Source: Inia geoffrensis (Eukaryota > Chordata > Mammalia > Artiodactyla > Iniidae). Taken from it: 64,000 nt of DNA. Shown in pieces: positions 20,836 through 31,284 of the stretch (within the stretch, counting starts at the first letter, position 1; the number at the start of each line of letters is the position of its first letter). Where the stretch lies: NCBI GenBank assembly GCA_036417435.1, contig CM070907.1:56094001-56158000 (forward strand). The letters are read 5' to 3'. The notes beneath the pieces were generated by a model. The model did not search any database, was not told the DNA's origin, and was given only the letters and a program-made list of their open reading frames with translations. The translations under genes were made by a program, and so were the position numbers.

Positions 20836-23367
20836 CACTAGCAAACAGAATCCAACAGCACATTAAAAGGATCATACACCATGATCAAGTGGGGTTTATC
20901 CCAGGAATGCAAGGATTCTTCAGTATATGAAAATCAACCAATGTGATGCACCACATTAAGAAATTGAAGGATAAAAACCATATGATAATCTCAATAGATG
21001 CAGAAAAAGTTGTGACAAAATTCAACACCCACTTATGATAAAAACTCTCCAGGAAGTGGGCATAGAGGGAACCTACCTCAACATAATAAAGGCCATATAT
21101 GACAAACCCACAGCCAACATCGTTCTTAATGGTGAAAATTGAAAACATTTCCTCTAAGATCAGGAACAAGACAAGGGTGCCCACTCTCACAACTATTATT
21201 CAACATAGTTTTGGAAGTTTTAGCCACAGCAATCAGAGAAGAAAAAGAATGAAAAGGAATCCAAATCACAAAGGAAGAAGTAAAACTGTCACTGTTTGCA
21301 GATGACATGATACTACACATAGAGAATCTTAAAGATGCTACCAGAAAGCTACTAGAGCCAATCAATGAATTTGGTAAAGTAGCAGGATACAAAATTTATT
21401 TATTTTATTTATTTTTGGCTGTGTTGGATCTACCTTGATGCATGCGTGCTTTCTCTAGTTGCGGCAAGCGGGGGCTACTCTTCACTGCCGTGTGCGGGCT
21501 TCTCACTGCAGTGGATTCTCTTGCTGCGGAGCGTGGGCTCTAGTCACATAAGCTTCAGGAGTTGTGGCTCACAGGCTCTAGAGTGCAGGCTCAGTAGTTG
21601 TGGCGCCTGGGCTTCACTGCTCCATGGCATGTGGGAACTTCCCAGACAAGGGCTTGAACCCATGTCCCCTGCATTGGCAGGCGGATTCTTAACCACTGTG
21701 GCACCAGGGAAGCCCAGGATACAAAATCAATGCACAGAAATCTCTTGCATTCCTATACGCTAACAATGAAAAATCTGAAAAAGAGAAATTAAGGAAACAC
21801 TCCCATTTACCACTGCAACAAAAAGAATAAAATAGCTAGGAATAAACCTACCTAAGGAGACAGAAGACCTGTATGCAGAAAACTGTAAGACATTGATGAA
21901 AGAAATCAAACATGACACAAACAGACGGAGAGATATACCATGCTCTTGGATTGGAAGAATCAACATTGTGAAAATGACTGTACTACTCAAAGCAATCTAC
22001 AGATTCAATGCAATCCCTATCAAACTACCAAGGGCATTTTTCACAGAACTAGAACAAAAAATCTTACCATTTGTATGGAAACACAGAAGACCCCGAATAG
22101 CCAAAGCAATCTTGAGAAAGAAAAATGGAGCTGGAGGAATCAGGTGCCCTGCCTTTGGACTATACTACAAAGCTACAGTAATCAAGACAGTATGGTACTG
22201 GCAGAAAAACAGAAATATAAATCAATGGAACAGGATAGAAAGCCCAGAGATAAACCCACACACATGTGGTCAACCTTATCTTTGACAAAGGCGGCAAGAA
22301 TATACAATGGAGAAAGGACAGCCTCTTCAATAAGTGGTGCTGGGAAAACTGGACAGCTACATGTAAAAGAATGAAATTAGAACACTCCCTAACACCATAC
22401 ACAAAAATAAACTCAAAATGGATTAAAGACCTAAATGTAAGGCCAGACACTATCAAACTCTTAGAGGAAAACATAGGCAGAACACTCTATGACATAAATC
22501 ACAGCAAGATCCTTTTTGACCCACCTCCTAGAGAAATGGAAATAAAAACAAAAATAAATGGGACCTAATGAAACTTAAAAGCTTTTGCACAGCAAAGGAA
22601 ACCATAAACAAGGCAAAAAGACAACCCTCAGAATGGGAGAAAATATTTGTAAATGGAGCAACTGCCAAAGATTAATCTCCAAAATATACAAGCAGCTCAT
22701 GCAGCTCAATATTAAAAAAACAAACAACCCAAACCAAAAATGGGCAGAAGACTTAAATAGACATTTCTCCAAAGAAGACAGACATGTTGCCAACAAACAC
22801 ATGAAAAGATGCTCAACATCACTAATCATTAGAGAAACGCAAATCAAAACTACAATGAGGTATCACCTCACACTGGTCGGAATGGCCATCATCAAAAAAT
22901 CTACAAACGATAAATGCTGGAGAGGGTGTGGAGAAAAGGGAGCCGTGCTACACTGTTGGTGGGGATGTAAATTGATACAGCCACTATGGAGAACAGTATG
23001 GAGGTTCCTTAAAAAACTAAAAATAGAACTAGCATATGACCCAGCAATCCTACTATTGGGCATATATCCTGAGAAAACCATAATTCAAAAAGAGTCATGC
23101 ACCACAATGTTCATTGCAGCTCTATTTACAATAGCCAGGACATGGAAGCAACCTAGGTGTCCACTGACAGATGAATGGATAAAGGAGATGTGGCATACAT
23201 ATATAACACACACACACACACACATAAAATGGAATATTACTCAGCCATAAAAAGAAATTGAGTTATTTGTAGTGAGGTGAATGGACCCAGAGTCTGTCAT
23301 ACAGAGTGAAGTAAGTCAGAAAGAGAAAGAGAAATACTGTATGCTAACACAAGTATACGGAATCTAA
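20836..23367 (+). pseudogene. L1 ORF2 remnant (reverse transcriptase to C-terminus)
   Basis: The reverse transcriptase catalytic motif reads Phe-Ala-Asp-Asp-Met at 21295-21309. Downstream, frame pieces 21893-22285, 22266-22568 and 22585-23250 cover the thumb and C-terminal region, including the cysteine-rich segment near 22916-22970 (Cys-Trp-Arg-Gly-Cys, then later His and Cys). The natural stop lies at about 23365-23367. The frame is broken by indels and stops (for example just before 21150) and by the SINE insertion. In a full L1, ORF2 makes a cytoplasmic and nuclear endonuclease and reverse transcriptase that copies L1 RNA at the genomic nick. Confidence 0.88.
21384..21727 (-). mobile_element. 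CHR-type SINE, long form, inside L1, with 12-bp TSD
   Basis: An antisense copy runs from the (TTTA)n tail and 'ttttggctgtgttggatcta' to the head 'gcaccagggaagccc'. The body is 21396-21715. The perfect TSD 'aggatacaaaat' at 21384-21395 and 21716-21727 is L1 ORF2 sequence, so the SINE is younger than the host L1. Removing it restores continuous ORF2 text. The 105-codon frame at 21446-21763 is SINE sequence. Confidence 0.93.
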
Positions 23368-23580
23368 AAGAAATGGTTCTGATGAACCTAGGGGCAGGAA
23401 AGGAATAACGACACAGACGTAGAGAATGGACTTGAGGACACGGGGAGGGGGAAGGGGAAGCTGGGACAAAGTGAGAGAGTAGCACTGACATATATACACT
23501 ACCAAATGTAAAACAGATAGCTAGTGGGAAGCAGCCACATAGCACAGGGAGATCAGTTTGGTGCTTTGTGGCCACCTAGA

Positions 23581-23610
23581 GGGGTGGGACAGGGAGGGTG
23601 GGAGGGAGGG
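23581..23610 (+). other. G-quadruplex-prone polypurine tract in L1 3' UTR
   Basis: Six G-runs of three or more with loops of 1-3 nt lie in 30 bp. The same tract appears at the equivalent place in the L1 at 42686. Confidence 0.8.
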
Positions 23611-23734
23611 TCAAGATGAAGGGGATATGGGGATATATGTATGTGTATAGCTGATTCACTTAGTTATACAGCACAAACAGAACATCGTAAAGCAATTATA
23701 CTCCAATAAAGATTTTTTAAAATGCAGTACATTT

Positions 23735-24880
23735 CTATCATAACTTTCTATCACAATGATGTCTAGAAGCCATAAAAAACACAAGGTCATTTGAGTGACT
23801 ACACAAAAATCTATAAATCCTGCATGGCAACACAAACAAATATGTGTGTAAGTATACACACACAAAGCATGCAAACACACACACACCTCTATAGGCAAAG
23901 CTATTATTTCTAACCCAGTTTAATATTTTCTAAAAACAAATATTAAACTGGGTTAGAAATAATAAATATTGTATTAAAATTTGCAATTCCTATTATTAAA
24001 GGCCAATCTATTAAATAAAGAGCTCCTACAAACCAATAAGACCAACAACCTTATAGAAAATGAGCAAGGCATATGAACAGATTGTTCACAGCAAAGGAAA
24101 TACAAATGATTTTTAAACATGTGAAAAGATGATCAGTGATGACATACAAAAGGAAGGCAAATTAAAACTACACTGAAATACTATTTTCCACCCATTAGAC
24201 TGGCAAAAATCGAGAAGTTTGATAACTATATTGGCAAGACTGTGAAAACATGCACTCTTATATACTGCTGTGGGAGTGTAAGAAGTTCCAAACCCTCTGG
24301 AAGGTAATGTGGCAAAATTACATACAATATATCTAAATTATAACAGTATAGATCTTTAACCACACAATTCCTTTCTAGAAATTTAATCTAGAGACAAACT
24401 AATATATGTGCATAATGATATAAGTACACTTTGCAGATCTACTTAAAGGAGAAGACTGAAAAGAATGTAACTGTCCATCAATAAGCACATTTAGTTATGG
24501 TTCCATCAACTGATGGAACACCACCTGGCTATTAAAAAAAAAAAATAGTAGTGGGGAAGGAAACTCTTCATGTATTAATATGGAAAGAGTATCAAGATAT
24601 ACTACTAAGTGGAAAAAGCTAAGTGTAAAGAAAGTTGTGCTTTATATTACTATTTGTATTAAACAGTTAAACAGAATATTTATATATTTGTAGCTACATT
24701 TATAATTTGTATTAGAATATATAGGCTAATACATATTATAGGCACAGATACATTGTGGAACTGGAATTGAGCATATGGGGGCAGAAGGACAGAAGGGAGA
24801 TTTTTCACAGTACACTTTTCAAATATTTGATATTAAAACCATGTGAACATATTATCAATTACATTTAAGAATTTTAATAA
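23735..24880 (+). repeat. Old L1M continued, right of the young L1
   Basis: 'taaagagctcctacaaacca', 'gtgaaaagatgatcagtgat', 'cccattagactggcaaaaat' and 'aatgtaactgtccatcaata' give the old L1M ORF2 end. The 3' UTR lasts to about 24880. CA-rich simple repeat occupies about 23843-23886 and a perfect inverted repeat lies at 23902-23964. Confidence 0.7.
23902..23964. repeat. Perfect 27-bp inverted repeat with 9-nt loop
   Basis: The left arm 23902-23928 and right arm 23938-23964 are exact reverse complements (core 'ctaacccagtttaatattt'). The spacer is 'tctaaaaac'. No mismatch occurs in either arm, although the surrounding L1M is heavily diverged. Confidence 0.97.
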
Positions 24881-24889
24881 GTACGAATA

Positions 24890-25830
24890 ATAGAATATCT
24901 AGGATAACTTCTAATCAAGTAAACAGAGTACAATTTCCAAATTAGGAGAGGAGTAAAAATAAAATGAGGAAAAGGAAAGTAAAATACTCAATCCAAAAGG
25001 CAAGAACACACATGGCACGACACTAGATGGTTGAAATAAACCTCAATATTTCCATAATCCCAGTAAATGTAAATCAGTTAAATTTACCACTTAAAAGACA
25101 AAGACTGTCTTGGGATTCCCTGGTGGCACAGTGGTTAAGAATCTGCCTGCCAATGCAGGGGACACGGGTTCGAGCCCTGGTCCAGGAAGATCCCACATGC
25201 CACGGAGCAACTAAGCCTGTGCACCACAACTACTGAGACTGTGCTCTAGAGTCCACAAGCCACAACTACTGAAGCCCCTGCACCTAGAGCCTGTGCTCCA
25301 CAACGAGAAGCCACCACAAATGGAAGCCCGCGCACTGCAACTAAGAGTAGCCCCTGCTCGCCGCAACTAGAGAAAGCCCCTGCACAGCAACAAAGACCCA
25401 ACACAGCCAAAAAATAAATAATAAAAATTAATTAAAAACAAAAAAAGACAAAGACTGTCTCACTGTATTAACCATAATAAACGTGAATTAGTTAAGTTCC
25501 TCACTTAAAAGACAAAGACAGTCAGACTAAACAAAACATAATCAAGTTACACATTGTTCTTAAAAGATACGCCTGAAATATAAGACCACAGGTAGGCTGA
25601 AAGTCAAAGGATGGAAAAAATTGCATGAGGCATGTATACTACTCAAAAGAATGCTGCTGCAACTAAATGACTATCAAGCAAGGAGATACTAAGGCAAAAG
25701 GGTCACTTTACAGACAGGAACTTCAAAGGTCCAGGAAGATACATAATCCTAAAATATGGCCTCAAAATATATAAAGCAAGAATTGCTATCACTGCAAGTA
25801 GAAATTGACAAGTCCATTATCATAATGGGA
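24890..25830 (+). repeat. Old L1M ORF2 N-terminal (endonuclease-side) fragment, split by SINE
   Basis: 'ggttgaaataaacctcaata', 'acttaaaagacaaagactgt', 'aggctgaaagtcaaaggatg', 'ggcctcaaaatatataaagc' and 'agaaattgacaagtccatta' follow the early ORF2 order. It lies after an ORF2 3' end in the same direction, so it is a separate copy or a rearranged one. A segment of about 58 bp appears twice, on either side of the SINE. Confidence 0.7.
25093..25460 (+). mobile_element. CHR-type SINE, long form, with 18-bp TSD
   Basis: A sense copy at 25111-25442 runs from 'tgggattccctggtggcaca' through the long body with 'cacaactactga' units to an A/T tail. The perfect TSD 'aaaagacaaagactgtct' is at 25093-25110 and 25443-25460. 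Confidence 0.93.
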
Positions 25831-26089
25831 TATAAAAAGTAATGGATATAAAAAGGGCAAGGCTCCTTTTGCTCCCGCCAATTAACCTGCTTTGGAACTG
25901 CTAGATCACTGCATTAGAAACAAAGTTTCTCGCTTATTCCTGAGAAGATCAATCAGGATGGAGAGACATGCTTCCTGTCTGGTTTCAGTGACCAATATTC
26001 AAATGCAGAAATGGGAAGTTACACATTATCCACATGTAGAGCTAGACACTAACACAAATGGATTTGTCAGCAACTCTATGTGCTTATGC
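25831..26089. other. Unassigned non-coding DNA
   Basis: No repeat was recognised. The 97-codon frame at 25892-26185 runs into L2 sequence and is not convincing. Confidence 0.3.
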
Positions 26090-26225
26090 TTCAATTTCTT
26101 ATTCTCTAAGCTCCTCAAGGGAAAATATTGCTCTCTTATACATATTTGTATCTATCCCGGCACCTACCACACACCTGGTATATAATAAGTGTTCAATGAA
26201 TGTTTTATTGAATCATCTGTTACAC
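26090..26225 (+). repeat. L2 3' end
   Basis: 'aagctcctcaagggaaaata', 'tatctatcccggcacctacc' and 'aataagtgttcaatgaatgt' then 'tttattgaatcatctg' follow the L2 terminus closely. Confidence 0.75.
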
Positions 26226-26234
26226 ACCCCTTTA

Positions 26235-26335
26235 AAAAATACTTATTCATTCCAACATTTATGAAGCACCTACTATGTACCAGGTGCTATGTTAAGTGCT
26301 GGGAATACATAGTTGAGTAAAACAATGTCTGTTCT
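26235..26335. repeat. Ancient repeat of the 'cctactatgtaccaggtgct' type
   Basis: 'gaagcacctactatgtacca' and 'taagtgctgggaatacatag' form a common ancient mammalian repeat motif, L2- or MIR-related. The exact family is not decided from sequence alone. Confidence 0.45.
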
Positions 26336-27249
26336 CCATCAGAAGACAAACATATTTTTTTCAAAAGCTATAAACAGAGGTTTGCATGGAGAGGTAGGAA
26401 GAGCCCAGGAGAAGTACCTGGAGATCTGAGGGCAAGTTCTCAACCATTTAACATGTATTTATAAGCAGCCACTGTGGTCCAGAATCAGGTGGGTGCTAGA
26501 GAAGGGACATGTAAGTCAGGCCTTACTAAGCACATGTGGGGGCAAAGTCAGGCAGAAGACATTCAGGTCAACAAGAAAGCAGCAGTACAGGAGATTCCAG
26601 GGGAAATGTGATTTGCTCAAAGTCAAACAGCTTGGGTAAAGACTAGAACCTACATTCCCAGTGTTTTTTCCATATTGATTCTTGACACTCGTTCCCCTAG
26701 GACCCTATTTACTCCAATACGGATCCTTGTCTAGGTGCAAGGCTTTGGACCATACTCCAACAAGAAATTCTCTTTAAATTGCATTGCAGCGAAGTGCCCA
26801 TAAATTTCACGAGATAACCGCACCGAATACAACAAATGCAACTCTTTATTCTATTTCATTTTGTAAAATGCTGCTCACAACTCACTATCACCGACTTCAC
26901 CACTCACTAATAGCTCTCAGCCCCATTTTGTAAAACTCCTATTGCTTGTGATAGTTTATAATGTGCTTCTCCCAAGTGGAATTCTGCCTCTAATTCCTCA
27001 CTTCACAGCCCAGGAAAAGCCCCCTTCAGACATATTTACTGAGCAACTGCTGTGTGCAGCGGAAACACTGTGCTAGGCCTCAAGTTTGCTGTGTGTGGCT
27101 AAGTTCTTTGAAAAGCATAAACCAAGGATATTTTCAAATGTTCCTGGGAAACATTTCCCAAACTAGATACATTCACTCCCTATCTACTGAGATACATCCA
27201 GAGTAACATTTGGATAGGCAAATGTTGGGAAAAGCTTCCCAGGTGATAA
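26336..27249. other. Mostly unassigned non-coding DNA
   Basis: The part at about 26800-26940 ('attctatttcattttgtaaa', 'ttcaccactcactaatagct') may be a degraded hAT-type element, but I cannot place it. About 27030-27080 resembles an ancient L2/MIR-type motif. Confidence 0.3.
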
Positions 27250-27410
27250 TGACATAATAATTTTACAAAACAAATATTTGTTTAGCAAAAGGAATAGACA
27301 GCAGACCAGAAAAATGAAGGCTCAGATAAGTAACGGGACTCGCCAGTGGCCAAAAAGCCACTAATAGCAAGGATTGGAATCCAGCTTAGTGGATCCCCAG
27401 TCCATTTCTG
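27250..27410 (-). repeat. MIR fragment
   Basis: 'aaaaatgaaggctcagataa', 'gtaacgggactcgccagtgg' and 'tagcaaggattggaatccag' follow the antisense MIR. Confidence 0.5.
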
Positions 27411-28104
27411 AAAGTTTCCACTAGGAAAAGTCTGTTAGTATTCCTTCTCCTTTTGCACTGACCTTTTATCAGAAATTCCCCAAGGGGCCTCGGCTTACTA
27501 AGTGCTAATTAGATTTCCTCCACCTGCTCTGGGATTCAGAGGGCAGTGCTAGTGCAGTGCCCTCCTCAGCTAACAAAGCCACTGGCATTCCCGGTATGCA
27601 GGGGCTGGCCTCCAGTTCTTTAGTCAACAGCAATTAAAGGGCTCCTAGCCAAAGCTCTAAGGAGTAAGACAGAAACGGGAGGGGTATTCCTCAATCCAAA
27701 AAGCCAAGTCCAGCCAAAGACTGGGATTGACTGATGCTGAAGAGCTGGGTGGAAACAGGGAAAACTTTAGGAGGTAGGGATGGAATCTGGGTGAGGCAAG
27801 CAAACTAACTACTACTCATCATCTTTCTCACTCCCCTAAGGAATGCTACTGTTGTCTAGATTGAGGGGATAAAGCCTTGGATGGACAAGAGCCCTCATCT
27901 AAAAATAAGCTATCAAGAAACATTTCCTTTTCTCTTCTTGTTTCAAGACAGGTCCAAACTGCTCAGCCAAGAATGACAAGTCCTCCATAATTCTATCCCT
28001 CCCTCTCTAGGCATCATAATTTAGTGAATGTCCAGCCACTAACTGGCAAAGTACAGCCTGGACGTTCAGTCATTAACTGCCGTCTGACTCTACACCACAC
28101 TTTC
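27411..28104. other. Unassigned non-coding DNA
   Basis: No repeat or coding frame was recognised. Local GC content is somewhat higher at 27480-27620. Confidence 0.35.
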
Positions 28105-28275
28105 TCTGGGTTTGATTTTCTCAACTCTCAGAGTTGATTTCAAGATCAAATGAGATAATGAAAAAAAATGTTTTCCAAACTATAAAGTGGTATAAAATAA
28201 TACACCGTAATACAAACTCAATTAAATTCAAATATTTACTAAGTTCTTAGAACAGTGCTTATACAGAGTTGGTAC
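28105..28275 (+). repeat. MIR fragment
   Basis: 'ctctgggtttgattttctca' and 'agatcaaatgagataatg' match the sense 3' half of MIR. The last part is diverged. Confidence 0.5.
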
Positions 28276-28595
28276 ACAGATGTTTTAACACAAATATTAG
28301 CTGTTAGATATAAAAAAACAAAACAAAACAGAATTCTTACCTATGTGGAAATCACAGACAAGTGTAGGAGATAAGGTCTCCAAAAGAATATGGTAATAGG
28401 GAGTAACTTATCTTGCTACTAAAGAATAGGGTTTGTCCGGCCAATCAACAGATTAAGACTGCTCATTAATATGATTAATTTCCATCTGCTCTATAATAGG
28501 CTTGCTGTCTGGAAAGATATCCAGAAAAATTCAGTCACCTCAAATTCTCAAAGCAGCGACTTTATGCGTATTATTCTAAGCAAAAAAACTACCTT
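28276..28595. other. Unassigned non-coding DNA
   Basis: Nothing recognised apart from a short A-rich run near 28313-28330. Confidence 0.35.
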
Positions 28596-28921
28596 AAAAG
28601 ATACATGGGAGGGCTTCCCTGATGGCGCAGTGGTTGAGAGTCTGCCTGCCAATGCAGGGGACATGGGTTCGAGCCCTGGTCCGGGAGGATCCCACATGCC
28701 GCGGAGCAACTAGGCCCCGTGAGCCACAACTACTGAGCCTGCGCGTCTGAAGCCTGTGCCCCGCAACAAGAGAGGCCGGGACAGTGAGAGGCCTGCGCAC
28801 CACGATGAAGAGTGGCTCCCGCTTGCCGCAACTAGAGAAAGCCCTCACACAGAAACGGAGGCCAAACACAACCAAAAATAAATAAATAAATAAAATTAAA
28901 AAAAAAAAAAGATACATGGGA
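28596..28921 (+). mobile_element. CHR-type SINE, long form, with 15-bp TSD
   Basis: A sense copy at 28611-28906 carries a GC-rich head and the long body ('cgatgaagagtggctcccgc', 'ttgccgcaactagagaaagc') with an (AAAT)n then A-rich tail. The perfect TSD 'aaaagatacatggga' lies at 28596-28610 and 28907-28921. The 113-codon minus-strand frame at 28594-28935 is its complement. Confidence 0.93.
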
Positions 28922-29269
28922 AAAAATGAACCCACTCAGTTCTCCTTTGATTCTCGTCACTTCTTTCAATTTGACAATGAAAATGGACATATACTTTGAC
29001 CCAGAAATGCTGAGAAAAATTGATTCTAGAGCTAAACCACATTTTTCCGGAAGTCACTGAAATATAGTACAGGTGATTAAAAAGCACGCTACAATCTAAA
29101 CAAAATGTACACAGATTGCTATAAAGGTAGTCACAGTACAAGCAAACACTTTAATATAAACTAGAATGAAGCATACTATAAAAAGCAAGAATTTCACTAA
29201 TTATTTGTATGAAAGTTAAGAGAAACAACAATGGACTTGAATAGACACTGGTAGTTCAATGAATATGAC
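28922..29269. other. Unassigned AT-rich DNA, possibly old L1
   Basis: 'atatactttgacccagaaat' is reminiscent of old L1 ORF2. The remainder is too diverged to assign. Confidence 0.3.
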
Positions 29270-29409
29270 TACAGTAGTCCCCCCTTATCTGTGGTTTCAC
29301 TTCTGGGGTTTCATTTACCTGCAGTCAACTGTGGTCCAGAAACATTAAATGAAAATTCCAGAAATAAACAACTCATAAGTTTTATGTTTTAAAGAAATAA
29401 GATGAACCA

Positions 29410-29627
29410 TTTTATTTATTTATTTATTTATTTTTGTGGTATGCGGGCCTCTCATTGTTGTGGCCTCTTCCGTTACAGAGCACAGGCTCCGGACGTGTAG
29501 GCTCAGCGGCCATGGCTCACGGGCCCAGCCGCTCCACGGCATGTGGGATCTTCCCGGACCAGGGCACGAACCCACGTCCCCTGCATCAGCAGGCGGATTC
29601 TCAACCACTGCGCCACCAGGGAAGCCC
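29410..29627 (-). mobile_element. CHR-type SINE, GC-rich short form, in MER44
   Basis: An antisense copy runs from a (TTTA)n tail at 29410 to the head end 'gccaccagggaagccc' at 29627. It abuts the tail of a second SINE. The 107- and 90-codon frames across 29434-29866 are SINE by-products. Confidence 0.88.
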
Positions 29628-29947
29628 TATTTATTTATTTTAAAATTTTATTTATTATTTATTTTTGGCTGTGTTGGGTCTTCATTCCTGTATGCAGGCT
29701 TTCTCTAGTTGCAGCAAGCGGGGTCTCCTCTTCATTGCGGTGTGCGGGCTTCTCATTGCGGTGGTTTCTTTTGTTGCGGAGCACGGGCTCTAGGTGCACG
29801 GGCTTCAGTAGATGTGGCTCGTGGGCTCTAGAGTGCAGGCTCAGTAGTTGTGGAGCACGGGCTTAGCTGCTCCTCGGCATGTGGGATCTTCCTGGACCAG
29901 GGATTGAACCCGTGTCCCCTGCACTGACCTGTGGATCTTAACCTGCC
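29628..29947 (-). mobile_element. CHR-type SINE, long form, head-truncated, in MER44
   Basis: The antisense body reads 'ttttggctgtgttgggtctt' to 'gcactgacctgtggatctta', then stops before the usual 'accagggaagccc' end. The short-form SINE joins its A-tail side directly, so one SINE probably inserted into the other's tail. A repeat 'cataagtttta' occurs at 29374-29384 and 29961-29971 as a possible outer TSD, but about 25 extra bases lie between it and the SINE tail. Confidence 0.85.
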
Positions 29948-30477
29948 ATCATAAGTCCATCATAAGTTTTAAGTTGTGCACTGTTTCTAGTATTGTGATG
30001 AAATCTCATGCCATCCTGCTCTGTCCTGCCTTGGATCCCCAACCATCGACGTGGTCTGCTCATGACATTCAATCACTGACATTTTCACGGCTCGATGATC
30101 CAGGATCCCCCAAAGCAGATGATCCTCCTCCTGACATATTGTCATAAGGTCAGTAGTAGTCTAATGCTATGTCACCACCTGTGTCACTCACCTTACTTCA
30201 TTTCATCTCATTTTTTCATCTCATATCATCACAAGAAGATATTTTGAGAGATAATGTTCACATAACTTTTATTACAGTATATTATATAATTGTTCTATTT
30301 TATTATTAGTTACTGTAATTAATCTCTTACTGTGCCAAATTTGTAAATTAAACTTTATCATAGTTATGTACATACAGGAAAAAACATAGCATGTACAGGG
30401 TCTGGTACTATCCACAATCTCAGGCATCCACTGGGGGTCTTGAAACATATCCCCCATGGAAAAAGGGGACTACTATA

Positions 30478-30772
30478 TATAACTGTATAAGGAACTATGC
30501 AGCACAGTAACAGAAAAAAGAAAGGAAGAAAAATAATAAATTGGGTAAGTTTTCATCTTCAACCTCAGGCCCTGGAAAATATCTTCAAAGTCAGGTAAAA
30601 CATCCCCAAGGCCAGGAAAATTCATCATACCTGCTGGTCTCCAGTTGATTCTCTTAATCACTGGCACTCACTGCAGTAAGAACTTAGTCACCCCTGCCTC
30701 CCAAATGGGGTTCTGTTGCCCATTAACTGGGTTGGTCTGCAGCATATATGAACTTTTAATGATAAGTCCGTG
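30478..30772. other. Unassigned non-coding DNA
   Basis: No repeat or frame of note was recognised. Confidence 0.35.
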
Positions 30773-30839
30773 CCTCTACTACTTTTTTTTAAAATTTGTT
30801 TGTTTTTATTGAAGTATAGTTGATACCTCTACTAGTTTT
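30773..30839 (-). mobile_element. Ultra-short L1 3' end insertion (39 bp) with 14-bp TSD
   Basis: 'ttattgaagtatagttgata' at 30806-30825 is the antisense end of the L1 3' UTR, preceded by a T-rich tail copy from 30787. The flanks 'cctctactactttt' (30773-30786) and 'cctctactagtttt' (30826-30839) differ at one base. About 20 bp of L1 body are present, an extreme 5' truncation. Confidence 0.75.
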
Positions 30840-31284
30840 GAGCCATAACTTAGTGTTGCAAAATTTAAATCTAAAATGTAATGGAAAAAAAATTACATCA
30901 AAAAAATAAATAAATAAAATGGAATGGAATAGCCCCATATGTACCTCTGATCAGCTAACATGGCCTATGGCTTCTTTTGGTTGCTAAAACTCTAGGATGT
31001 GAAACTTGTATCTCTGTCACACATTGTGAATGTGGGGACATTCCCCTTCATCAGAAGAATCACATTAGGGCAGATCACTTTGCTGTTAAACATCTTTTAC
31101 TTTGGCCCAGAATCTTTCATCTGCAAAACAGCTGCATTTGACACAAGGTAATACCTGGGTAAAATTTTGGGGGTGTGGGGAGGGAGAAACACGTGTGTTA
31201 GCAAATTACAGGAATAACAAAAGCATTTATCCTCACGCATACTATATAGCTGTGAAAGCTTGAGGTCTGTGAGAGCTGCATGGA
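30840..31284. other. Unassigned non-coding DNA
   Basis: A-rich near 30885-30920. Nothing else recognised. Confidence 0.35.

Larger units (their letters stand above)
20819..23734 (+). mobile_element. Younger L1, 5'-truncated, with 17-bp TSD and internal SINE
   Basis: The body at 20836-23717 begins inside ORF2 upstream of the reverse transcriptase active site and ends in the 3' UTR 'caattatactccaataaaga'. The TSD 'taaaatgtagtacattt' / 'taaaatgcagtacattt' lies at 20819-20835 and 23718-23734 inside older L1M sequence. The 3' UTR holds a polypurine G-rich tract at 23581-23610. An antisense CHR SINE sits at 21396-21715. It cannot move because ORF1, the endonuclease region and an intact ORF2 frame are all missing. 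Confidence 0.9.
29270..30477. mobile_element. MER44/Tigger-type DNA transposon interrupted by two SINEs
   Basis: The left terminus 'cagtagtccccccttatctg' at 29272 and the right end 'aaaaaggggactacta' at about 30475 form terminal inverted repeats, flanked by the TA dinucleotides expected for TcMar elements. Internal landmarks such as 'caactgtggtccagaaacat', 'gttactgtaattaatctctt' and 'tccactgggggtcttgaaac' fit a MER44 or Tigger7-like non-autonomous copy. Two antisense SINEs split it at 29410-29947. It has no transposase frame. Confidence 0.8.

Noticed and set aside
22585..23250. 221-codon frame that could be read as a functional gene
   Set aside because: It is the C-terminal part of L1 ORF2 in a truncated, frame-broken copy.
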